A model generated the notes under the pieces. The model was not told the origin of the DNA. It was given only the letters and a program-made list of their open reading frames with translations, and searched no databases. This document shows positions 25,712 through 34,731 of a stretch of DNA of 64,000 nucleotides, piece after piece (position 1 is the first letter of the stretch; every line of letters begins with the position of its first letter). A program made the translations under genes and the position numbers. This DNA comes from Bacterioplanes sanyensis. GTDB taxonomy: Bacteria > Pseudomonadota > Gammaproteobacteria > Pseudomonadales > Oceanobacteraceae. The DNA is taken from positions 30,307 to 94,306 of the forward strand of contig NZ_BMYY01000007.1 in assembly GCF_014652515.1 (NCBI RefSeq), given 5' to 3'.

Positions 25712-27760
25712 ATGAGTAACCCGTTACTGCAGTCGCACACACTGCCTCCGTTCTCGGCCATTCGCCCAGAGCACATTCAGCCCGCCATTGAACAACTGTT
25801 AGAAAAAAACCGTCAGCGCATTGATGCCCTGCTCTCCAGTCAGCCTGACGCCAGTTGGGACAACCTGCTCGCCCCATTAGAGCAATGGGAAGACGAGCTG
25901 GCCCAAGCTTGGTCACCCGTGGGCCACTTAAATGGCACCATGAACTCAGATGAGCTGCGCGATGCTTACAACGCTTGCTTGCCTTTGCTCAGCCAGTACA
26001 GCACCGAAATGGGCCAAAACCGTGCCCTGTTTGATGCCTATAAAGCGGTGCGCGATTCGGCCGATTTCGAGCAATTAAGCCAAGCTAAGCAAACCGCCAT
26101 TGAGCACGCGTTGCGCGACTTTCGCTTGGCGGGTGTCGACTTAGACGACGACAACAAGCGTCGCTTTGGTGAAATCAAACAGCGCTTGTCTGAGCTGACC
26201 AGCAAGTTTGGTGAAAACGTGCTCGATGCCACCCAAGCTTGGAACAAACACATCAGCGACGAAGCCCAACTGGCCGGCCTGCCCGACAGTGCCAAAGGCT
26301 TGCTGGCACAATTAGCCCAGCAGCAAGACCAAGATGGCTGGCTCATCACCTTAGACGCGCCGGCCTATTTGCCGATCATGAGCTACGCCGATGACCGCCA
26401 ACTGCGTGAAGAGGTGTACACCGCCTTTATCACCCGCGCCTCTGAGTTGGGCCCCAATGGCGGTGAGTTCGACAACAGCGCCATCATGGACGAAATCCTT
26501 GAATTGCGCTTTGAGCTGGCGCAGTTGCTGGGCTTTGACAGCTATGCCGAATACTCCGTCGCCACCAAGATGGCCGCCAGCGCCGATGAAGTCATGACCT
26601 TCCTTAACGACCTGGCCACCCGCAGTAAGCCACAGGCGGAAAAAGAGTTTGCCGAGCTGCAGCAGTTTGCCGCCGCTGAGTTAGGTCTGACCGAGTTGCA
26701 GCCGTGGGACGTGACCTACGCGGCCGAAAAACTGCGCCAACAGCGCTACGCCATTTCCCAAGAAGACATTCGCCCTTATTTGCCCATCGACCGCGTGCTG
26801 AGCGGCATGTTTGAGGTGGTATCTCGCCTGTTTGGCGTGACCTTCGAAGAGCAAAGCGAGTTCGATAACTACCACCCGGATGTGCGCTTCTTCCACGTAT
26901 TAAAAGACGGCCAGCAAGTGGCGGCTTTTTACCTCGACCTGTATGCCCGTGCGAAAAAACGCGGCGGTGCTTGGATGGACGATTGCCGCATTCGCCGCCA
27001 AACCGCCAATGGCTTGCAGCTGCCGGTGGCCTATCTGGTGTGCAACTTCAGCCCCGCCGTCGGCGATACGCCCGCTTTGCTGACCCACGACGAGCTGACC
27101 ACCTTGTTCCACGAATTTGGCCACGGCTTGCACCACATGCTGACCCAAATCGACGTGGCGGCAGTCAGTGGCATTAACGGCGTTGCTTGGGATGCCGTCG
27201 AGCTGCCCAGCCAGTTCCTGGAGAACTGGTGCTATGAGCCGGAAGCGCTGGCGTTTATCAGCGGCCATTATGAAACCGGTGAGCCGCTGCCGCAGGCGCT
27301 GCTCGATAAGCTACTGGCCGCTAAGAACTTCCAAAGCGCCATGATGATGATGCGCCAGCTGGAATTTGCTTTATTCGACTTCCGCCTGCACCACGAATAC
27401 CGCGATGACCACCGCATTGCCGTGCAAGACATCATCGATCAGGTGCGTGAGCAAGTAGCCGTCGTGCCCGTCGCCGACTGCAACCGCTTCCAGCATGGCT
27501 TTAGCCATATCTTTGCGGGCGGTTACGCAGCGGGCTACTACTCCTATAAATGGGCCGAGGTGTTAAGTGCGGACGCCTATTCGCGCTTTGAAGAAGAAGG
27601 CATCTTTAATACCGCCACCGGCGCTAGCTTTCGCGATCAGATTTTGGCCAACGGCGGCAGCCGTGAAGCGGCGGAACTGTTCAGCGCCTTCCGCGGTCGT
27701 AAGCCGTCAGTAGAGCCATTGTTACGCCACAGTGGCATTGTTGAGGAGAACGCCGCCTGA
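25712..27760 (+). CDS. prlC: Oligopeptidase A (M3 zinc metallopeptidase)
   Basis: 682 residues. The M3 thimet-oligopeptidase signature LFHEFGHGLHHML near residue 466 supplies the zinc His pair and catalytic Glu; the downstream Glu lies in SQFLENW. The N-terminal helical half covers residues 1-430. Cytoplasmic enzyme that degrades signal peptides and short peptides. The stop codon overlaps the yheV start (TGATG), as in E. coli relatives where a small zinc-ribbon gene follows prlC. Confidence 0.96.
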   Translation: MSNPLLQSHTLPPFSAIRPEHIQPAIEQLLEKNRQRIDALLSSQPDASWDNLLAPLEQWEDELAQAWSPVGHLNGTMNSDELRDAYNACLPLLSQYSTEMGQNRALFDAYKAVRDSADFEQLSQAKQTAIEHALRDFRLAGVDLDDDNKRRFGEIKQRLSELTSKFGENVLDATQAWNKHISDEAQLAGLPDSAKGLLAQLAQQQDQDGWLITLDAPAYLPIMSYADDRQLREEVYTAFITRASELGPNGGEFDNSAIMDEILELRFELAQLLGFDSYAEYSVATKMAASADEVMTFLNDLATRSKPQAEKEFAELQQFAAAELGLTELQPWDVTYAAEKLRQQRYAISQEDIRPYLPIDRVLSGMFEVVSRLFGVTFEEQSEFDNYHPDVRFFHVLKDGQQVAAFYLDLYARAKKRGGAWMDDCRIRRQTANGLQLPVAYLVCNFSPAVGDTPALLTHDELTTLFHEFGHGLHHMLTQIDVAAVSGINGVAWDAVELPSQFLENWCYEPEALAFISGHYETGEPLPQALLDKLLAAKNFQSAMMMMRQLEFALFDFRLHHEYRDDHRIAVQDIIDQVREQVAVVPVADCNRFQHGFSHIFAGGYAAGYYSYKWAEVLSADAYSRFEEEGIFNTATGASFRDQILANGGSREAAELFSAFRGRKPSVEPLLRHSGIVEENAA

Positions 27761-28026
27761 TGAATAAACGTCGCTTTATCGCTGGGGCCGTGTGCCCCAA
27801 ATGCGCCGCCATGGATCGCATCGTGATGTTCCGCAACGACGACGGCGACGATGTGCGCGAATGCATCGATTGCGGCTTCAGCCAAACCAGTCGCGAGCAA
27901 GAGCAGCAAGATGCCCAAGCAGCGGAGCTGGCTACCCGAGTAACACCGCAAGGTGGCAAAGCCGTGTTCGATGAAGGCGAGCAACCGCTGCGCATCTTGG
28001 GTAGTCCGACGGATAAAAGCGAATGA
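27760..28026 (+). CDS. yheV: YheV-family zinc-ribbon protein
   Basis: 88 residues. Two Cys pairs form a zinc ribbon: AVCPKCAAMDRIVMF and RECIDCGFSQTS; a Gln/Glu-rich helix follows (REQEQQDAQAAE). The ATG overlaps the prlC stop, so translation is coupled. YheV proteins have unknown function; the coupling with oligopeptidase A is conserved, hinting at a shared role. Confidence 0.9.
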   Translation: MNKRRFIAGAVCPKCAAMDRIVMFRNDDGDDVRECIDCGFSQTSREQEQQDAQAAELATRVTPQGGKAVFDEGEQPLRILGSPTDKSE

Positions 28027-28068
28027 TTTTCATCCACTAACGCGAAGTAAGGGCCATAGATTTTTATA

Positions 28069-28086
28069 ATTGAATGGCCATTCAAT
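28069..28086. promoter_or_regulatory. 18-bp perfect palindrome, likely operator
   Basis: ATTGAATGGCCATTCAAT is a perfect 18-bp palindrome. It overlaps a good sigma-70 promoter: -35 TTGAAT (28070-28075), 17-base spacer, -10 TAAACT (28093-28098). A bound dimer (for example a TetR-type repressor) would block the promoter. No regulator gene is adjacent. Confidence 0.55.
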
Positions 28087-28104
28087 CGCCAGTAAACTGC
28101 AGTC

Positions 28105-28172
28105 ATCAGAATCAAACAGCACCCTAGCTGAAAAAGCCCCACTGGCACGGATGTCAGTGGGGCTTTTTATTA
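28105..28172 (+). ncRNA. Candidate ~65-nt small RNA between yheV and the lipoprotein operon
   Basis: The promoter at 28070-28098 would start a transcript near 28105, and a perfect 14-bp terminator stem (28131-28170) ends it after about 65 bases. There is no open frame inside. The same terminator could simply end prlC-yheV transcription, in which case the promoter match would be coincidental. The placement of a palindrome exactly over the promoter makes a controlled short RNA worth testing. Confidence 0.35.
28131..28172 (+). terminator. Strong Rho-independent terminator
   Basis: Perfect 14-bp stem AAAAAGCCCCACTG/CAGTGGGGCTTTTT with a ten-base loop, ending in a T run. It lies 100 bases after yheV and 140 bases before the lipoprotein operon. 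Confidence 0.93.
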
Positions 28173-28309
28173 CCAAACAGGAGTCATCCTGCGCAGCCGG
28201 TCACAAACCGGCGCGACATAGCTAAGACCTCTCGCGCCTATCTTGGCATTTGCCAAATGCTCAGGTTACACTGCCGCCACTTTTTTTCTGAGCATAGGGA
28301 GTTGCTGCT

Positions 28310-30076
28310 TTGCATACTGCTAATCATGGGCGTCCAACCCAACCTGCGTCCCGCTTTTTCACCACCTTAAAACGTACCCTTATCGTTACCGGTCTGGGCA
28401 TCATGGCCACCGGCTGTGCCACCTATGGCAAGGGCGTGGAACAAGCTCTGTCGGAAGTGGAACAAGGCCAATACGTGGCGGCGGAAGCCAGTTTTAAGAA
28501 AACCCTCGACGCCGAGGGCAATGACCGCCTGCTGTATCACTTAGAGCTGGGCGTGGTTAAGCATCTACAAAACGACTTTGCCGCCAGTAACGAGTTACTG
28601 GAACAAGCCAGCCGCATTGCCGAAGACTTAGAAACCACCAGTGTCACCGACACCATGGCGGTGATGATGTCGAACCCTCGTCAAGGCCCCTACAGTGGTG
28701 CCGACTTTGAAAAGGTTTACATCAACTACTACAAAGCACTGAACTACTTTGGCCTAGCGCAACAAGCGCAAACCCGCACGGAATACTTGGCTGCCCTGGA
28801 AGGCGCACGCATCGAATCTCGTCGTTTGATCATTCGCCTAAACGACTTGAATACGCGCAAAGGCACCTACGCCGAGCAGGCTGAAAAAGACGACCAGCTG
28901 TTCAACAAAATCCTGAAAATCTTTGAAAAGCTGCAAGGCAACTTGGTCGATATGGACCAGCTGCAATACCGCGATGATGCCATGGCGCATTACCTCACCG
29001 GCATCAGCTTTGAAATGAATGGCGAATACGACAACGCCCGTATCAGCTATGAAAAAGCAGCGAAAAGCTACGAAGGCGGCTTTGTTAAGCAGTTCCGTCT
29101 GGATGAGGAAATGACCGAGCAAGCCTGGTTCGACGCCATTCGCATGATGTACAAAGATGGCCTTACCACCAAAGCGCGCAAAGCACGCAAAGACAAGCTG
29201 TCGCCAAAGCGTCAGACCGAGCTGAAGCGCTGGCTCAGCGATGACTTCGCGCAACTGGTGGTACTGGAGCACAAAGGCCTAGCACCCCAGCGTCGCGAAA
29301 TGAACCTGAGCTTATCGGCCAACCCAACGCTGAAAGCCTTGGAGCTGACGCCGTACGCCTTCGCCACCGATCGCTACCAGCTGGCCTGGTTCTACTTGCT
29401 GTATGCCGACAAGGACTTTGTCGATGCCCTAGCTAATTACCTGAACGCGATGGAAGTTGGCATTGCGCTGAACAGCTTTACCAAAACTCAAACCCTAGGC
29501 CCACTGTGGGACACCGCGGTTGATTTGGGCGTAATCAACGCCATTGGCAGCTCCACCCGCGTGACCGTGCCTTATTACCGTCCGGTCAAACCATTAGGGC
29601 GCTCGGTATTAACGGTCAACGGCAACAGCAGTGATCTAATCAAAGCGTCTAACCCAGCGCAAATGGGTATTCAGGAGCAAATGACGCGCTCCTCCACCGA
29701 CATTCAGCTGGCACTGGCACGCGCCGTGCTCAAAGGCTTGACCGCCGATACCGTGGGCAAAGCCGGTGGCTTCTTAAGCGTGGTCGGTACGGTTGGCAAG
29801 CTGACGGCGCAACTGACAGACGCCGCGGAAACCCGCAACTGGTTGCTGTTGCCCCAAGATATTCGCGTGCGCCGCGTACTATTAGAGCCAGGTCAGCATG
29901 AGCTAGAGCTGAACTCACAGTTGCACGGTAAGCAAATCCACCGCAACAGCATTACCATGGACGTCAAAGCCGGTGACATGCGTCTCTGGCGAGTACGTTC
30001 TCTCCCTAAAGCTGTCACCGGTGCCGCCGCGCCCGATGCAGCTCAAGAACCCGTTTTACAGACCGCTGAACATTAA
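28310..30076 (+). CDS. COG3014-family lipoprotein with TPR-like repeats
   Basis: 588 residues starting at TTG 28310, nine bases after a GGGAG site; no ATG fits better. The N-terminus carries a basic segment, a hydrophobic helix and the lipobox MATGC near residue 36. The body has TPR-like helices (EQGQYVAAEASFKKTLDAEG; GEYDNARISYEKAAKSYEGG) with YHLELGVVKHLQNDFAASNELLEQA, the COG3014 pattern. Function unknown. It starts a three-gene lipoprotein operon with LpoB-like and LPP20 genes (gaps of 12 and -11 bases), suggesting one envelope complex. Confidence 0.8.
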   Translation: MHTANHGRPTQPASRFFTTLKRTLIVTGLGIMATGCATYGKGVEQALSEVEQGQYVAAEASFKKTLDAEGNDRLLYHLELGVVKHLQNDFAASNELLEQASRIAEDLETTSVTDTMAVMMSNPRQGPYSGADFEKVYINYYKALNYFGLAQQAQTRTEYLAALEGARIESRRLIIRLNDLNTRKGTYAEQAEKDDQLFNKILKIFEKLQGNLVDMDQLQYRDDAMAHYLTGISFEMNGEYDNARISYEKAAKSYEGGFVKQFRLDEEMTEQAWFDAIRMMYKDGLTTKARKARKDKLSPKRQTELKRWLSDDFAQLVVLEHKGLAPQRREMNLSLSANPTLKALELTPYAFATDRYQLAWFYLLYADKDFVDALANYLNAMEVGIALNSFTKTQTLGPLWDTAVDLGVINAIGSSTRVTVPYYRPVKPLGRSVLTVNGNSSDLIKASNPAQMGIQEQMTRSSTDIQLALARAVLKGLTADTVGKAGGFLSVVGTVGKLTAQLTDAAETRNWLLLPQDIRVRRVLLEPGQHELELNSQLHGKQIHRNSITMDVKAGDMRLWRVRSLPKAVTGAAAPDAAQEPVLQTAEH

Positions 30077-30088
30077 GGAAGACTTGTT

Positions 30089-30694
30089 ATGCCATTGAAC
30101 ATTACCCGCCTGACGACCCTGACCCTACTGGGCGCAGCACTGGCCGTGAGCAGCGGTTGTGCAACCAAGGTATCGCGCGTCGATACCAGCACCGAAATCG
30201 CTCTGTCTGACCGCTGGAATGCCAAAGACTCTGAGCTGGTCGCTAACGAAATGATCGACGATATGATGTCGTTCCCATGGGCGCGTGACTTCTCGCAGAA
30301 CCACACGCGTCGTCCTACCATCATCATTTCTCGCATTGCTAACAAGTCGCACGAGCACATCGCCGTCGACACTTTCGTTAACGACGTTAAACGCGCCATC
30401 ATTCGCTCTGGCCGTGCCGACTTCGTCGCTGGTGGTGCTGAGCGTGAAGCCATTCGTGCTGAGCGTCGCGATCAGGAAATGAATGCCCACAACGCCAAAG
30501 AAATGGGTCAAGAAAATGCCGCCGACTTTGCCCTGTCGGGCAGCATCAACTCCATCGTTGACCAGGTTGGCAACGATCGCGTGACCTTCTACCAAGTCGA
30601 CATGAAGCTGATCGACATGCAATCTAACCGTGAAGTGTGGAACGGTCAGAAGAAGATCCAAAAACTGCAAGAGAAGAACTCGTTTGGCTTCTAA
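30089..30694 (+). CDS. lpoB: LpoB-family lipoprotein (penicillin-binding protein activator)
   Basis: 201 residues with lipobox VSSGC (signal peptide ~23 residues). The mature domain matches LpoB: RPTIIISRIANKSHEHIAVDTFVNDVKRAIIRSGRADFV and AADFALSGSINSIVD..., ending EVWNGQKKIQKL. In E. coli LpoB spans the periplasm to activate PBP1b. This copy lacks the long Pro-rich linker of E. coli LpoB and is flanked by COG3014 and LPP20 lipoproteins, so it may serve a different target. Confidence 0.85.
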   Translation: MPLNITRLTTLTLLGAALAVSSGCATKVSRVDTSTEIALSDRWNAKDSELVANEMIDDMMSFPWARDFSQNHTRRPTIIISRIANKSHEHIAVDTFVNDVKRAIIRSGRADFVAGGAEREAIRAERRDQEMNAHNAKEMGQENAADFALSGSINSIVDQVGNDRVTFYQVDMKLIDMQSNREVWNGQKKIQKLQEKNSFGF

Positions 30695-31718
30695 ACCAGC
30701 CATACTGCTGGCGCTCACCGGCGGCTTAATGCTCGCCGGCTGCAGCAGCCAGCCCAGCCACGACGCTGGGCGCAGCACCGACCTGCCGATGTGGGTCGAG
30801 CAAGCGCCGCAGCGTGCTGGCTTCGCCTACGGCGTTGGCAGTATGGAAGTCTACGGTGATCCAGTAGAAGCACAGCAACGCGCGGCAGACTTAGCCCGTG
30901 CCGATCTGGTCAGCCAGCTTAAAGTCACCATCAGCGGTGACTTCGACAACCGCGTCACCGAACGCAGCGGCACCGGTCGCGAGACCGAAGTCGAGCGCGT
31001 GGTGCGCCAGCAAGTGCGCAGTCAAATCAAACCCGTTGAGCTGGATGAAGTTCGCATCAGTGAGCAGTACAGCGGCCAGTTTAACGGTCGCCAGTATGCC
31101 TATGCCCTGGCCGAGCTGGATCGCAGTGCGGCGTCAGCACGACTGAGACAGCGCATTGCCGATGTCGAGGCAAAGTTACAGCCTTTGGCCGCTAGCCAGC
31201 CGCAAGGTAGCCGCTTGCAGCGTTTGCAGCAGCTATTGCCGGCAATGCCGTTGTTTGAGCAGCGCCGCCAGCTGGCTGAGCAGTTGGCATTTGTATCGAC
31301 CAGTCGCCGCAGCGAGCCGTTAGCCGATGAGTTGCAGCAACTGCAGCAGCGTATTTTTGCCTTAATCGGTGAATTGCAGGTCGCTGTGGTGGTGCGAGAT
31401 CGCGACGCCCAAAAGCTAGAGACTTCGGTAATGGAAGCGCTGACCGAGCAAGGTTTGCGCATTCAAGCCGACGGTGCGGATCTGACCTTTGAGTTAGAAG
31501 CAGATATCAGTGGCCGCTATAGCAACCAGACCCATTATGTGTTTGCCGATTGCCGCGTGCGCATTGTCGATGGCGATGGTCGAGTGCTATCAGTATTTAG
31601 CGAACGCGCTAAAGGGGTGTCTGGCGTGTACGATATGGCACGTCAAAAAGCCGCCCAGCGCTTAGCCGATGCCATGAGCGATGCCTTTGCTGCCAGCCTC
31701 GTTGAAATGCTGAACTAG
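30684..31718 (+). CDS. LPP20-family lipoprotein
   Basis: 344 residues from TTG 30684, overlapping the lpoB stop by 11 bases; an earlier in-frame start at 30630 would add a basic stretch inside lpoB and is unlikely. The lipobox LMLAGC follows a hydrophobic helix. The LPP20 domain lies near residues 35-150 (LPMWVEQAPQRAGFAYGVGSMEVYGDP; QQRAADLARADLVSQLKVTI). The second half resembles a FlgT/CsgG-like alpha-beta domain (LEADISGRYSNQTHYVFADCRVRIVDG). LPP20/FlgP proteins are outer-membrane lipoproteins, some tied to flagella. Confidence 0.75.
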   Translation: MASKPAILLALTGGLMLAGCSSQPSHDAGRSTDLPMWVEQAPQRAGFAYGVGSMEVYGDPVEAQQRAADLARADLVSQLKVTISGDFDNRVTERSGTGRETEVERVVRQQVRSQIKPVELDEVRISEQYSGQFNGRQYAYALAELDRSAASARLRQRIADVEAKLQPLAASQPQGSRLQRLQQLLPAMPLFEQRRQLAEQLAFVSTSRRSEPLADELQQLQQRIFALIGELQVAVVVRDRDAQKLETSVMEALTEQGLRIQADGADLTFELEADISGRYSNQTHYVFADCRVRIVDGDGRVLSVFSERAKGVSGVYDMARQKAAQRLADAMSDAFAASLVEMLN

Positions 31719-31744
31719 AAAAAAAGCCCCGAAGGGGCTTTTTT
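31719..31744. terminator. Bidirectional terminator between LPP20 gene and yceI
   Basis: Stem AAAAAAAGCCCC/GGGGCTTTTTT with a three-base loop directly after the LPP20 stop; the A/T symmetry makes it act on both convergent transcripts. Confidence 0.9.
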
Positions 31745-32318
31745 ATTGGCGAATGCCTTCAATGTGCAGCTCAATTTCGACGTGCGTCGAGGCAGGGCCG
31801 AGGTTATAGGTGATGTCGTAATCCGCCAGCTTTAACGTGGTTTTACCCATAAAGCCGGCGCGATAGCCACCCCAAGGGTCTTCACCTTCACCAATGCGCT
31901 CGACCGGGAAGCTAATGTTGCGAGTCACGCCATTGAGAGTAAAGTCACCACTGATGATGCCCTTGCCTTCGCCAGTGCTCTCAAAGCCGGTGCTCTTGAA
32001 GCTGGCCTCTGGGTGCTCTTTAACGTTTAGAAAGTCTTCTCCGCGCAAATGTTTATCGCGCTCAGCATGATTAGAGTCGATGCTGGCAGTATCAATCGTC
32101 ACTTCAATTGCTGATTTTTCTGGTGCCGCGGCATCGTACTCAAACTGGCCCTCAAACGTATTAAAACGACCGAGTAACCAGCTGTAGCCAAGATGCTGGA
32201 TGCGGAACTGAACAAAGGCATGTGCGCCTTTGGTATCAATTTCGTAAGTGGCCGCCTGAGTGTTGGCGGAGGTCATGGCCGCTAGGCCAATGCTGGCTGC
32301 TATTAGCAGTTTTTTCAT
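31743..32318 (-). CDS. YceI-family periplasmic lipid-binding protein
   Basis: 191 residues with a signal peptide (to TQA near residue 22). The YceI lipocalin-like barrel is clear: YEIDTKGAHAFVQFRIQHLGYSWLLGRFNTFEG, VTIDTASIDSNHAERDKHLRGEDFLNVKEHPEASFKST, GVTRNISFPV. These proteins bind polyisoprenoid chains in the periplasm and are often paired with cytochrome b561, as here: the genes overlap by 4 bases (ATGA). A LysR-type gene is divergent upstream and may control both. Confidence 0.92.
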   Translation of the reverse strand: MKKLLIAASIGLAAMTSANTQAATYEIDTKGAHAFVQFRIQHLGYSWLLGRFNTFEGQFEYDAAAPEKSAIEVTIDTASIDSNHAERDKHLRGEDFLNVKEHPEASFKSTGFESTGEGKGIISGDFTLNGVTRNISFPVERIGEGEDPWGGYRAGFMGKTTLKLADYDITYNLGPASTHVEIELHIEGIRQ

Positions 32319-32872
32319 GGTTTTTGCTCCTGTTTTATAACGGTAATCATGCGTTTTAAGGTGGCATCACGATCCACAAAATGGTGTTTCAGCGCGGCCA
32401 GTGCGTGTAGCGCAACTAACGCTATCAGGCCCCATGCCAACCATTCATGGACCATACCTGCCAAATCTTCTTGGTTATCGCCTGTCAAAGTAGAGGGCAC
32501 AGAAAACCAGTTGAACACCTCGATGGCACGGCCATCGGCGGTAGAAATCAAATAGCCGCTAACGAATAAAGCCAACATCATGGCATACAGCAACACATGG
32601 GCAGCATGAGCGCCCAGCGCCTGCACTCGGCTGCCGCTCAAATCTCGTGGTGTTGGATTAAGCAGCCGCCAAAGTAAGCGCAATGTCCATACCAAAGCCA
32701 GCAACACACCAATGCTTTTATGCAGAGCCAGCGAATCTCGATACCAAGGGTCGTAATAGGTCAGGTCAACCATGTAGAGGCCTAAGCCAAACAGCCCAAA
32801 TACCGCCAGCGCCATTAGCCAATGCAAGGCAATGGCGGCCCAGCCATAGCTGCTATCAGTGTTCCTGAGCAT
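32315..32872 (-). CDS. Cytochrome b561
   Basis: 185 residues with four membrane helices and His residues placed for two haem b groups: WAAIALHWLMAL near residue 17, LALHKSIGV near 50, AHAAHVLLYAMML near 90, and the C-terminal LVALHALAALKHHFVDRD near 150. The typical motif for the family is intact. It passes electrons between quinone and periplasmic acceptors. It is the first gene of the pair with yceI and is divergent from a LysR-family regulator. Confidence 0.92.
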   Translation of the reverse strand: MLRNTDSSYGWAAIALHWLMALAVFGLFGLGLYMVDLTYYDPWYRDSLALHKSIGVLLALVWTLRLLWRLLNPTPRDLSGSRVQALGAHAAHVLLYAMMLALFVSGYLISTADGRAIEVFNWFSVPSTLTGDNQEDLAGMVHEWLAWGLIALVALHALAALKHHFVDRDATLKRMITVIKQEQKP

Positions 32873-32980
32873 AACGATTCTCGTTTATATGATTAAAGCA
32901 CACACCTTAGCTGGACTGTGCTGTTTGCAAAATAACAAATAGATGACAACAATTGTGCAAATTTGCACAGAACTCATGCC

Positions 32981-33883
32981 ATGCTCGAGAACATTCGTTG
33001 GGATGACATTCGCATTGCGCTGGCGGTAGCTCAACTGGGCAGCTTGAGCCGCGCCGGTGAGCTGTTGGGTATGAACCACTCCACCGTGTTACGGCATGTG
33101 AATCAGCTAGAAGCCAGTCTCAATCAAAAGCTGTTTATTCGTCATCAACGCGGCTATCGTCTGACCGATGCCGGCCGTTATTTGTTAGAGCATGGCCAGC
33201 CGCTGGCAGCCTCCATGCAGCGTCTGCACAGCAACTTAGCCGCGTTGGATGCCTCTCCAGGTGGCACATTGCGTATTTCAACGGCAACGGATTTTTCCCA
33301 GTTTTTTGCCCCTCTGCTGCGCGACTTTCGCCATCAACATCCGCAAATCCGCGTGCAGGTACTGGCCACCGACGAGCATGTGAGTCTAACCAGCGGAGAT
33401 GTGCATGTTGCCATTCGCATGGGGCCACAGCCGCAGCAATCTGATCTGATCGCACGTCCCTTGGCCCGCGTTAGTATTCATTTTTACGCCGCCGCCAGCT
33501 ATGTGCGCCACTACGGTTTGCCCACCACACTGGAACAAGCAGCCGAGCATTTATGGGTGCTACCAACAGGCAATAAGCGGCGTATTGCTGAAATTCGCGC
33601 GGTACTGCAACAAGTGCCTGAGCATCGCATCGCCCTCAGCAGCAACAGTTTTAACGATATTTATTACGCTGTGCGTGAAGGCATGGGCATTGGTGGGTTC
33701 GGCTCATTGCAGCACCAACAAGCCCAGCACGATGGGCTGACACCGGTGCCGTTGGATGTGCCCTGCGAACCAGAACCCATGTGGTTTGTGTACCATCGTG
33801 AGTTAAAGAACAGCGCCCGGGTAAAGGCGCTATTGGAGTTTTTGCAATCGCAACTGGCAGCGTCGCCGCTGCCGGATGATTAG
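32981..33883 (+). CDS. LysR-family transcriptional regulator
   Basis: 300 residues from ATG 32981 (the frame is open from 32963). The N-terminal winged helix-turn-helix (LGSLSRAGELLGMNHSTVLRHVNQLEASLNQKLFIRHQRGYRLTDAG) is standard LysR, followed by the periplasmic-binding-like effector domain (GGTLRISTATDFSQFFAPLL). It is divergently placed from cytochrome b561-yceI, the usual position for a regulator of its neighbours. The effector is unknown. Confidence 0.88.
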   Translation: MLENIRWDDIRIALAVAQLGSLSRAGELLGMNHSTVLRHVNQLEASLNQKLFIRHQRGYRLTDAGRYLLEHGQPLAASMQRLHSNLAALDASPGGTLRISTATDFSQFFAPLLRDFRHQHPQIRVQVLATDEHVSLTSGDVHVAIRMGPQPQQSDLIARPLARVSIHFYAAASYVRHYGLPTTLEQAAEHLWVLPTGNKRRIAEIRAVLQQVPEHRIALSSNSFNDIYYAVREGMGIGGFGSLQHQQAQHDGLTPVPLDVPCEPEPMWFVYHRELKNSARVKALLEFLQSQLAASPLPDD

Positions 33884-34539
33884 TTCAACATCGAACTGGC
33901 CATACCCAATTGCGCTGTCATGCACGGCCAAGGTTGGCTCAGCTGAATCAGTTTGTCATTCGTACGTCGTGACAAATAGGCGCAGAACTCAGGGTCCTGA
34001 AATGCCAACTGAGGGCTGAACACCTGTTTCACAGAGTGCTCGATCAAGCGCTCAAGCCCGTACACCGCAGGGTCACCGATCAGGGTATATACAATAACGT
34101 TGGCCAAGGTCATATCTTTGGGCACCATCGGCTGCCCCACCCGATGAATGTAGCTTTCATTCACTTCTTCTAGCAGCCGGTGTACCAGATAAGCTTGGTG
34201 CAACAGCGCGACGATTTCACTCTGACTCTCATGCCTGTTAGGCGCGTCGGGAAAAAAAGCCAATGCGACATCCATCACGGGTTTGACGTGACGCCATAGG
34301 CCCGCCTCTGTTGCAGCATGATGCAAATCACGCAGCATCACCGGGACTTCGCGAATATAGCTAAGCGTAAAGCGATACAGGGTTTCGCCCTGATCGTCCG
34401 CCATTTCTACTAGGCGTGAGATATCTTGGTAGTGTTGTTGTACCTGCTGACGCAACTGCTGATGCTGTTGCTCGGCCAATTGGGCCGCACGAATACTGTG
34501 CACTAGGGCATCCAGGTTGTCTTCGCACATAGTGTTCAT
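33880..34539 (-). CDS. Conserved-looking cytoplasmic helical protein, unknown
   Basis: About 219 residues from ATG 34539 (an in-frame start at 34569 is possible). No signal peptide. A Gln-rich helical start (AEQQHQQLRQQVQQHYQDISRLVEM) is followed by soluble helices (VPKDMTLANVIVYTLIGDPAVYGLERLIEHSVKQVFSP). I recognise no domain. The stop overlaps the end of the convergent LysR gene by 4 bases. Possibly regulatory or structural; the sequence does not say. Confidence 0.6.
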   Translation of the reverse strand: MNTMCEDNLDALVHSIRAAQLAEQQHQQLRQQVQQHYQDISRLVEMADDQGETLYRFTLSYIREVPVMLRDLHHAATEAGLWRHVKPVMDVALAFFPDAPNRHESQSEIVALLHQAYLVHRLLEEVNESYIHRVGQPMVPKDMTLANVIVYTLIGDPAVYGLERLIEHSVKQVFSPQLAFQDPEFCAYLSRRTNDKLIQLSQPWPCMTAQLGMASSMLN

Positions 34540-34731
34540 TTCCGCTGAGTCCCTCCGATGGCGGTACACATTAATCAGCCAACCTCAGACATACAACCAA
34601 CACAGCCCTTTATGTTTAGACGGATTTTGTCTAAAAAAAAGATTCTGCGATCAATCCGTTGCATGCCCAGAGTTGGCAATCCCGATGAGTATAGTCAGGC
34701 TTCGAACGAGCGCTAGGAACACCCTGTTCCA

